Shown one piece after another: positions 8,284 to 12,646 of a DNA stretch of 12,646 nucleotides (its first letter is position 1; every line of letters begins with the position of its first letter). Made by a program: the position numbers and the translations under genes. The notes beneath the pieces were generated by a model. That model was not told the origin of the DNA, made no database searches, and saw only the letters and a program-made list of their open reading frames with translations. This DNA comes from Verrucomicrobiota bacterium (GTDB lineage Bacteria > Verrucomicrobiota > Verrucomicrobiia > Limisphaerales > UBA9464): NCBI GenBank assembly GCA_947464705.1, contig CANHYD010000028.1:1-12646 (forward strand). Direction: 5' to 3'.

Positions 8284-8674
8284 ACCTTCGGTAGGGGTCG
8301 AGGTGACTCGTGGGAGTTGAAGGCCACACAGCGGGCCAGGGAGGTGCCCCTCTGCCAGGAGAGTTTCGCTGGCTTGCGGAAGAGAATGCCTCCCCAGCCG
8401 ATGGGCTGAGGGGTCTGAAGGCATGGCCTGCTTGGCCGGAACGCTGCTGCTGGAGCGTTGCCGTTGTGTTTGCTGGGTCGAATCACCCTACAGCACATCC
8501 GCCTGCCACACGCTCATCCCGCAGGCCGATCTGCGTTGATCCGTGGGGCAATGGTGATGAAATCAATTGATCCTCAGGTGGCAGGTGTTTTAGACACCTG
8601 ATTTTACCAGTAAAATCTCAGTCCGAGAAAGGTGATTCCTAGCGCAAAAATTGCTTTTTTATGAAATCACTCTG
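8284..8674. other. Non-coding spacer with inverted repeats
   Basis: No convincing gene. The part at 8284-8530 is GC-rich with only shadow reading frames. The right end turns AT-rich and holds the palindromes at 8582-8616. A small hairpin GCAA-AAA-TTGC (8644-8654) runs into T6 (8655-8660), and GTGATT/AATCAC (8632-8637/8665-8670) encloses it. These may serve as the 3' end of the minus-strand DUF6941-like gene, though the T-run is on the plus strand. Confidence 0.5.
8582..8616. repeat. Two abutting perfect palindromes
   Basis: CAGGTGT-TTTAG-ACACCTG (8582-8600) is followed with no gap by ATTTTAC-CA-GTAAAAT (8601-8616). Both have 7-bp arms. They lie about 60 bp beyond the stop of the DUF6941-like gene. 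Possible roles are a terminator or processing structure, or an operator; there is no T-tract after them on the minus strand. Confidence 0.6.
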
Positions 8675-9100
8675 TCAGGCCCCTGATTCGGACTCTGCAT
8701 CAGCAGGTCTGGGCGTTTTGCTAAAATACAAGGGCAATGAACCTTGATGCACACCATCCACTGCTAGATCCACGGTGTATTCACCAAACTGGTCCAGTTT
8801 CAGTCCATTGATTTGCATCACCAGATTGAAGGTGGCGCTTTGGGCCTTTTCTGTGAATCGCACTCCGACCTGGGCATCCACATTAGGCATAATCATCTTC
8901 CCATCTTGGTCGGCCAAAGTGACCCGTAACTTATGGTTGCCCTCCTCGATCCGATGGAACCGCAGCCGAGCGACGACCGCGCAGTGGGTCACGGTGTAGG
9001 GTGCATCGGTTGCGGAGACGGAATCGAACGCCCCCAAAATGCAAACCTTGCCGCCGTAGTCCACGGCCGAGTCGCACAGGGTAAAGATTTCAAGTTTCAA
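8675..9100 (-). CDS. DUF6941-like small protein
   Basis: 141 residues from TTG 9100, which begins LKLEIFTLCD, the way I recall members of this uncharacterised family starting. Other family-like stretches are GGKVCILGAFDSV (16-28), RLRFHRIEEGNHKLRVTLAD (45-64), NLVMQINGLKLDQFGEYTVD (92-111) and a beta-strand end SLPLYF. It is predicted all-beta and cytoplasmic, with no signal peptide or membrane segment. No ATG occurs in frame before residue 69; the frame opens after a stop at 9200-9202, and a second TTG at 9169 would add 23 residues that look unlike the family. Neither TTG has a clear Shine-Dalgarno. Function is unknown. The open frame and family-like conservation argue for a real gene; the start is less sure. 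Confidence 0.75.
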   Translation of the reverse strand: MKLEIFTLCDSAVDYGGKVCILGAFDSVSATDAPYTVTHCAVVARLRFHRIEEGNHKLRVTLADQDGKMIMPNVDAQVGVRFTEKAQSATFNLVMQINGLKLDQFGEYTVDLAVDGVHQGSLPLYFSKTPRPADAESESGA

Positions 9101-9484
9101 CCAACCCAGTATGGAAGGTGCGGCGGCCCCGGTAAAGCTTCCGCCTAGCCAAAAGTTGTGGCGATTCAAAGGGCTCAGGCTTTTGTGCCCCCAATTCTCT
9201 TACCCCCCCCGCGGAAAACAGGCTGCGGGACTGCGACTAGAAACAATAGCGTCCGTCGACCACTGCGGGCGATCGGCTACGGGGGGTGGAGGAAAGAGTT
9301 GCTCCACCCAGAGCGGTATTTATCGGTCAATAGGATTGGCCATGGTGAGTGCGGGTGTGATTGAAAAATTGCTGTCTAAAAAGTGTGGCATTGGCATGAC
9401 TTGAAATTTTAATGCATCTGTTTAAAACAGAAAAATCCCTAGAGAGTGTAATATAAATCAGACATGGATTTCGGCCTCGGGTTC
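9101..9484. other. Spacer, no gene seen
   Basis: This stretch contains a C8 run (9203-9210) and an AT-rich tract at about 9355-9460, the likely promoter zone for the downstream regulator (for example TATAAA at 9452-9457, without a good -35). Plus-strand reading frames here have no recognisable protein character and overlap the start of the minus-strand gene. Confidence 0.5.
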
Positions 9485-9597
9485 AGGGGAGGTGAGGGAA
9501 TCCCCTATCGATCGTTCAGGGCGACGCTCTCAGAGTTTTGGTTAGGCTGAACTCCGCAGACACCCATGTCTGTGGATAGCCGGGTTTACCGACCCGG
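9485..9597 (+). promoter_or_regulatory. Candidate structured 5' leader RNA of the NarL-type regulator
   Basis: Four hairpins follow one another: AGGGGA/TCCCCT (9485-9490/9501-9506); GTTCAG/CTGAAC (9514-9519/9547-9552), enclosing a small CTC-TCA-GAG; a 10-bp stem TCCGCAGACA/TGTCTGTGGA (9553-9562/9567-9576, one G-U pair, loop CCCA); and CCGGGT-TTACCG-ACCCGG (9580-9597). The second and third stems abut, and three bases separate the third from the fourth. The last stem ends 11 bases before the Shine-Dalgarno. The 3' portion (GGATAGCCGGGTTTACCGA) faintly recalls the end of GEMM-I c-di-GMP riboswitches, but the conserved GCAAAGC core of that class is absent. It could be a regulatory leader, a small RNA, or chance plus dispersed palindromes. 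Confidence 0.45.
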
Positions 9598-9608
9598 TGT
9601 TCTTGCCC

Positions 9609-9613
9609 AGGAG
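9609..9613 (+). promoter_or_regulatory. Shine-Dalgarno of the NarL-type regulator
   Basis: AGGAG lies 11 bases before ATG 9625, slightly long but usable. It supports this ATG over internal starts, and so the basic N-terminal extension. Confidence 0.55.
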
Positions 9614-9624
9614 CACTAAGAATC

Positions 9625-10368
9625 ATGAGCACCCCCCCATCTAACAATCCTCGCCGCGCCAAACACGCAACTCGGCGGACCCGAACCCGGGCCACCACAC
9701 CGTCGTCGATCCGAAAATTCCGCATCTTTGTGGTGGATGGTCATCCGGTGACCCGAGAAGGACTGATCTCCGTCATCAATCGGGAAGAAGATCTGGAGGT
9801 CTGCGGAGCAGTGGGGTCGCCGGCGGAAGCGATTTCAGCCATCCAAGACACTCATCCCGACATGATGATCACGGACATGTCCATCCCCGGACGCAACGGC
9901 ATTGAATTCCTCAAGGACATCCACGCAGTGCTTCCGTCGTTGCCCATCCTGGTTTTGTCTATGCACGACGAAACCTTTTACGCTGAGCGGGCACTGCGCA
10001 GCGGAGCCCGGGGCTATCTCATGAAGGAATCCAGTCTCGAGAAACTCATGGAGGTGATGCGCCTGATTTTGACGGGTGGATCTTTCGTCAGCCCCCAGAT
10101 ATCAGCCCGATTGGTGGATGCGGCGATCGGTCGACGACCCCGGGGTTCGAACTCTCCGATCGAGAAACTGTCGGATCGGGAGTTTGAGGTCTTCCAACAC
10201 ATCGGAAATGGCAAGAGCACCAAAGAGATCGCGGGCACGCTTCACCTCAGTCCTAAAACGGTGGATGTCCATCGGGGGCGCATCAAGCAGAAGCTCCAGA
10301 TCCGCGATGCCATTTCACTGCTCCACCACGCCGTGCGATGGGTTGAGACTCAGTGTCCCCAGGGCTGA
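9625..10368 (+). CDS. NarL/FixJ-family response regulator
   Basis: 247 residues. A basic, disordered-looking extension (1-30, Arg/Thr-rich) precedes a receiver domain (about 31-152) with phospho-acceptor Asp84 in MITDMSIPG, switch Ser112 in LVLSMHD and Lys134 in GYLMKE. A LuxR-type helix-turn-helix follows (about 180-232: LSDREFEVFQHIGNGKSTKE, then a recognition helix with SPKTVDVHRGRIKQKL). It should bind DNA as a dimer when phosphorylated by a sensor kinase, which is not encoded here. The acid pocket is unusual: the normal Asp-Asp-His-Pro reads Asp38-Gly39-His-Pro, so one Mg-binding acid is missing. It is preceded by a structured leader and closed by a strong terminator, hence probably monocistronic. 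Confidence 0.95.
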   Translation: MSTPPSNNPRRAKHATRRTRTRATTPSSIRKFRIFVVDGHPVTREGLISVINREEDLEVCGAVGSPAEAISAIQDTHPDMMITDMSIPGRNGIEFLKDIHAVLPSLPILVLSMHDETFYAERALRSGARGYLMKESSLEKLMEVMRLILTGGSFVSPQISARLVDAAIGRRPRGSNSPIEKLSDREFEVFQHIGNGKSTKEIAGTLHLSPKTVDVHRGRIKQKLQIRDAISLLHHAVRWVETQCPQG

Positions 10369-10391
10369 AGGTTTCTAGTGCCATCTTAAGC

Positions 10392-10430
10392 CAGGGCCGG
10401 GTTCTTCGGGATCCGGCCCTGTTTCATTTT
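10392..10430 (+). terminator. Intrinsic terminator with UUCG loop
   Basis: A 13-bp stem (10392-10404 with 10409-10421, two G-U pairs) is closed by the extra-stable C(TTCG)G tetraloop at 10405-10408. TTTCATTTT follows at 10422-10430. It begins 23 bases after the stop of the NarL-type regulator. Confidence 0.92.
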
Positions 10431-10503
10431 GAGGCAGTGCGCGTCGGGTCTTAGATGGGGTAAAGCCAAGGCTTAGCGACAGCGGGACTTGCGTCTGAAT
10501 TCA

Positions 10504-10547
10504 CGGGTTGTTTTCCAGTGGCATACTGATGGCACCAACCCGGTTTT
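10504..10547 (+). promoter_or_regulatory. Terminator-like hairpin ahead of the receiver-protein operon
   Basis: CGGGTTG (10504-10510) pairs perfectly with CAACCCG (10536-10542). The 25-base loop holds CAGT/ACTG (10516-10519/10525-10528), and the outer stem runs into GTTTT (10543-10547). It lies 26 bases before ATG 10574. If the promoter is upstream of it, it could act as an attenuator; no promoter could be assigned in 10431-10503. Confidence 0.3.
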
Positions 10548-10573
10548 ACACCCAATGCCCAGCCACTTGAGTC

Positions 10574-11089
10574 ATGAAGAATCTTTTGCAACCCACCGTC
10601 GGACGCCCCCTTCCACCCGATGGATCCGTGCCATTCCCTCGCTACCGCGGGATGTGTCTGGAATCGGGGGACCACTGCGATTCCCGCATCCGCATTCTCT
10701 ATGCCGACGATGACCGATGCATTCTTCGCGCCTGCCAGATCATGTTGGATCGGGCCGGCTACGACGTGGACACCGTCGCCGATGGTGCAGAGGCCTGGGG
10801 AGCTCTCCAGTGCATGCCGTACCATCTGGTCATCACGGACAATGAGATGCCGCGCCTGACGGGCCTGGAATTGATCCACAAAATCCGAGAGGCGTTGATT
10901 CCAGTCCCGATCGTTTTGGCCTCTGCCTCCGTCTCCAGCCAGGAAGGTCTGGAATGCGACGCGCTGCTGCCCAAGCCATTCACGGTTCGAGGGTTGCTGG
11001 ATACCGTGCGTCAGGTGCTTCTTCGGCCACAGAGCCCGCCTTCCCGATTGCGGCATCGGTGTTGTGATCAAGGCCAACGGCAGCGCTGA
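10574..11089 (+). CDS. Stand-alone receiver-domain response regulator
   Basis: 171 residues with one CheY-like receiver domain at about 39-150 and no output domain. All key residues are present: acid triplet Asp45-Asp47 in YADDD, phospho-acceptor Asp89 in VITDNEMP, switch Ser117 in LASAS, and Lys134 in LLPKPF. The first 38 residues are Pro-rich and unlike the domain; Met27 (10652) is an alternative start that fits the domain better, and neither codon has a clear Shine-Dalgarno. The last 20 residues are basic. It probably passes phosphate or binds a partner rather than DNA. It is the first gene of a likely operon, with the DUF2934 gene starting 36 bp downstream. Confidence 0.9.
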   Translation: MKNLLQPTVGRPLPPDGSVPFPRYRGMCLESGDHCDSRIRILYADDDRCILRACQIMLDRAGYDVDTVADGAEAWGALQCMPYHLVITDNEMPRLTGLELIHKIREALIPVPIVLASASVSSQEGLECDALLPKPFTVRGLLDTVRQVLLRPQSPPSRLRHRCCDQGQRQR

Positions 11090-11125
11090 ACCCCTCTTCA
11101 ATGGAAACCTCAAACCAAACTCCGT

Positions 11126-11335
11126 ATGAGCAAATTCATTCCTCTCTACTGCAATTCGACCCGAGAAAACATCGAGCGCCGTGCTCAAGAAATCTTTGAG
11201 CAACGCGGATGCCCGGAAGGGCAGGATTTGGATCACTGGTTGCAAGCTGAAGCGGAGCATTGGGACACCTGCCTCACTGATCCAAAAACTTCGGACAACG
11301 ATCCGTTTCCAACAGAATGGGATTCGTTGGGTTGA
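11126..11335 (+). CDS. DUF2934-family small protein
   Basis: 69 residues. Positions 14-44 match the DUF2934 pattern: a helix with IERRAQEIFEQRG, then CPEGQDLDHWLQAEAE. The family is short, acidic and widespread in Proteobacteria, Acidobacteria and PVC bacteria, and its function is unknown. There is no signal peptide or membrane segment, and the tail is acidic (DPKTSDNDPF). ATG 11126 has no clear Shine-Dalgarno. The stop TGA 11333-11335 overlaps a TTG (11332-11334) that opens the small hydrophobic frame described next. Confidence 0.85.
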   Translation: MSKFIPLYCNSTRENIERRAQEIFEQRGCPEGQDLDHWLQAEAEHWDTCLTDPKTSDNDPFPTEWDSLG

Positions 11336-11451
11336 ACGCAGTTGCCTGAGCCCTGCTGGTTTTCCTCGAAATCGTAGCTCTTGGTTTGTGTCTGCTGGGC
11401 CGTTACCTGGGGACACCCGTGGGAGCGGTGGGTTTGCTGAAACGCTTGTGA
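11332..11451 (+). pseudogene. Possible small membrane-peptide ORF interrupted by TGA
   Basis: This frame begins TTG-AAC-GCA-GTT-GCC, meets TGA at 11347-11349, then stays open for 33 codons, including FLEIVALGLCLLGRYLG, to TGA 11449-11451. The translation is a hydrophobic helix followed by a basic end (LLKRL), with leucine codons much like those of its neighbours. Its TTG overlaps the DUF2934 stop (TTGA) and its stop overlaps the rhodanese GTG (GTGA), so it would fit exactly between the two genes. After the TGA only CTG/TTG starts exist. It may be a nonsense-mutated or readthrough gene, a CTG-started peptide, or chance. Confidence 0.3.
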
Positions 11452-12032
11452 GATTCCTCTTCATCGAAACCTGTCAGGTCCTCGCAGTGGGGTTGGCTGT
11501 GGCTCTTGTGGTCAACCAACTGTCGCCTCGGGGACTTCGGTTGGGGCGCGACTATTTTCAAGAATCCGTACGCTTGACGGGGGGTACGACTGCAGTGGCC
11601 GCTGCACCGGTCCTGCCGTGGCCCCAGGTCGAGTCCTTGAAGCGTTTGCCCGAGATCACTGCCAACGAAGCGCTGGCCTTGTTCCAAGATCCTCGGCGTG
11701 CCCAGGGACAGGTGATCTTTGTGGATGCCCGCAAACAAACCGTCTTCCAGGAAGGGCATATCCCCGAGGCTTACCCCCTCGACCGTTTTTATCCGGACCA
11801 GGACCTCCCATCCGTCATGCTGGCCGGAGCCGCCGCGGAGCAGGTGGTGGTGTATTGCGCAGGAGGTTTGTGTGAAGACAGCCACTACGCAGGACTTCAG
11901 CTCATCGAGGCGGGGTTGGATAAATCCCGGATCCGGGTGTTTGCAGGCGGCTTCACCGAGTGGACTGCCCACTCATGGCCGGTCGAGCGTGGTGAGCGTG
12001 GCAGCGGTTTGGTGAGCAACCCCCTCCCATGA
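11448..12032 (+). CDS. Membrane-anchored rhodanese-like protein
   Basis: 194 residues from GTG 11448. A hydrophobic helix at about 5-24 (CQVLAVGLAVALVV) is followed by SPRGLRLGRDYF, which suggests an N-terminal anchor with the domain in the periplasm. The rhodanese domain spans about 72-181: FVDAR (91-95), EGHIPEA (102-108) and the active-site loop YCAGGLCEDS with Cys137 as the expected sulfur-carrying residue and Cys142 in the same loop, then VFAGGFTEW. Rhodaneses transfer sulfane sulfur or act in redox sensing. The frame is open further upstream but is not protein-like there; GTG 11448 places the start at the membrane helix and overlaps the small upstream frame (GTGA). The stop overlaps the next gene (ATGA), implying coupling with the MauE/DoxX protein. 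Confidence 0.88.
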   Translation: MRFLFIETCQVLAVGLAVALVVNQLSPRGLRLGRDYFQESVRLTGGTTAVAAAPVLPWPQVESLKRLPEITANEALALFQDPRRAQGQVIFVDARKQTVFQEGHIPEAYPLDRFYPDQDLPSVMLAGAAAEQVVVYCAGGLCEDSHYAGLQLIEAGLDKSRIRVFAGGFTEWTAHSWPVERGERGSGLVSNPLP

Positions 12033-12496
12033 ACTCTGTTTTGGCGAATCCGTTGACGATGAATTGTCGATCCATGACAGGCTGGTTGGCCCGCTTGGTC
12101 TTGGGAATTTGCTTTGTCTATCTGGGACTGAATAAGGCGTTGAACCCGACAGATTTCCTCAAGGCGGTCCATCAGTACGGCTGGGTGGATCGAACCCTGT
12201 ATTTGACTTGGATCGCTGCCCTGTTGCCTTGGTTGGAGGTGTTTTGCGGGCTTCTGCTGTTGGCGGGTTTCTGGGTGCGGGGCGCGGCTTTCGCTGTCTT
12301 CGGGATGCTGGTCTTCTTTTCCGGTATCGTCTTGCACCGAGCCCTTCGAATTCAGGAGACCACCGGCATCGATTTCTCTGAGATCCGCTTCGACTGTGGT
12401 TGTGGGAACGGAGCCGTGCTCGTCGGCCGGAAGTTGGTTGAGAATACCGTTTTGGCCGCAGCTTCGCTGGTGTTGGTGCTCAGCAGAAAGCGTTGA
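12029..12496 (+). CDS. MauE/DoxX-family redox-associated membrane protein
   Basis: 155 residues with about four membrane helices: 18-37 (LARLVLGICFVYLGLNKAL), 58-80, 83-103 and 135-151. The motif FDCGCGNG (121-128) puts Cys123 and Cys125 after helix three, as in MauE/DoxX relatives, thought to serve thiol-disulfide exchange. ATG 12029 overlaps the rhodanese stop by four bases; ATG 12059 (Met11) and ATG 12074 (Met16) are alternatives closer to the first helix. Pairing with a rhodanese suggests joint handling of sulfur or thiols at the membrane. MauE itself supports methylamine dehydrogenase maturation, but no mau genes are present here, so that role should not be carried over. Confidence 0.9.
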   Translation: MNSVLANPLTMNCRSMTGWLARLVLGICFVYLGLNKALNPTDFLKAVHQYGWVDRTLYLTWIAALLPWLEVFCGLLLLAGFWVRGAAFAVFGMLVFFSGIVLHRALRIQETTGIDFSEIRFDCGCGNGAVLVGRKLVENTVLAAASLVLVLSRKR

Positions 12497-12517
12497 ACAC
12501 CCCAGATTCTCTTGTTG

Positions 12518-12560
12518 AAAGGGCGGGTATCTGATCCGAGATCAAATACCCGCCCTTTTT
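12518..12560 (+). terminator. Strong terminator of the right-hand operon
   Basis: AAAGGGCGGGTAT (12518-12530) pairs with ATACCCGCCCTTT (12546-12558), and TGATC/GATCA (12532-12536/12540-12544) extends the stem to a CGA loop. T5 (12556-12560) ends it on the plus strand. On the minus strand the arm is followed by only three Ts, so it could also serve, more weakly, the possible convergent gene at the window edge. Confidence 0.93.
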
Positions 12561-12590
12561 CGTAGACGATGCCTAGGGGCCCGAGCTGCT

Positions 12591-12646
12591 TCAGCGCGGC
12601 GGGGTCTTCTGGAATGCCACCCGAGTGCCCGGTTGGCCCGCGATGG
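12591..12646 (-). CDS. Possible C-terminal end of a minus-strand gene
   Basis: A minus-strand frame enters from the right edge and ends at TGA (12593-12591), giving 18 codons including the stop that read IAGQPGTRVAFQKTPPR. Third codon positions are mostly G or C, as in the neighbouring genes, and the stop lies just past the operon terminator, as expected for a convergent gene. The fragment is too short to assign. A second minus frame is also open here but runs on through the terminator into the MauE/DoxX gene, so it is less likely. Confidence 0.35.
   Translation of the reverse strand, partial: IAGQPGTRVAFQKTPPR

Noticed and set aside
6319..8409. 696-residue plus-strand frame
   Set aside because: Antisense to the dehydrogenase-like gene. 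Its Val/Gly/Asp-rich composition is what the mirrored codons give, and the real protein on the other strand has clear domains.
9111..9404. 97-residue plus-strand frame
   Set aside because: Overlaps the start of the DUF6941-like gene, is low in protein-like features and has no Shine-Dalgarno.
9389..9408. TTGGCATGACTTGAA as a sigma-54 promoter
   Set aside because: The first half fits, but the bases ten after GG are AA instead of GC, so the -12 element is missing.
9553..9597. GEMM-I c-di-GMP riboswitch
   Set aside because: The 3' end resembles it, but the conserved GCAAAGC core and the GNRA-capped stem are not present upstream.
10451..11464. 337-residue minus-strand frame
   Set aside because: Runs antisense across the receiver and DUF2934 genes and the operon leader; it has no domain or ribosome-binding site.

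Overview
The window reads as a GC-rich chromosomal segment of a member of the PVC superphylum, most likely Verrucomicrobiota. The basis is a secreted PVC-type 'membrane-bound dehydrogenase' beta-propeller/HEAT protein, a Tat-exported Gfo/Idh/MocA oxidoreductase beside a ceramidase-like protein, a DUF6941-type protein, a rhodanese + MauE/DoxX pair, and GC-rich tandem palindromic repeats of a kind common between verrucomicrobial genes. This placement is inferred from gene content, not from a marker tree.

Layout. 1-308: a 138-bp tandem repeat, two full copies and part of a third, rich in hairpins. 440-3352 (minus): a probable two-gene operon of a Tat-secreted oxidoreductase and a membrane-anchored ceramidase-like protein. 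3495-5561 (plus): uvrB, divergent from that operon and convergent with the next gene. 5593-8202 (minus): a large secreted PVC-type dehydrogenase-like protein, with a TATAAT box just upstream of the chosen start. 8203-8674: non-coding DNA with abutting palindromes. 8675-9100 (minus): a small DUF6941-like protein with a TTG start. 9101-9624: a non-coding stretch ending in a run of four consecutive hairpins (9485-9597). 9625-10368 (plus): a NarL/FixJ response regulator closed by a strong UUCG-loop terminator. 10574-12496 (plus): a probable operon of a stand-alone receiver protein, a DUF2934 protein, an interrupted tiny membrane-peptide ORF, a membrane-anchored rhodanese and a MauE/DoxX-family membrane protein, closed by a strong terminator. 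12591-12646 (minus): a possible gene 3' end.

How the genes may work together. The minus-strand secreted proteins fit the large PVC repertoire of periplasmic carbohydrate/lipid-processing enzymes. UvrB is nucleotide-excision-repair housekeeping. The right-hand operon joins phospho-signalling (receiver) to periplasm-facing sulfur/redox chemistry (rhodanese with a two-cysteine loop, MauE/DoxX with a Cys-Gly-Cys motif). Its last two junctions are 4-nt start/stop overlaps, which suggests translational coupling.

The best candidates for something new are the four-hairpin leader before the NarL-type regulator and the tiny hydrophobic ORF with an in-frame TGA between the DUF2934 and rhodanese genes. 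No tRNA, rRNA, CRISPR array, insertion sequence or phage gene was seen.
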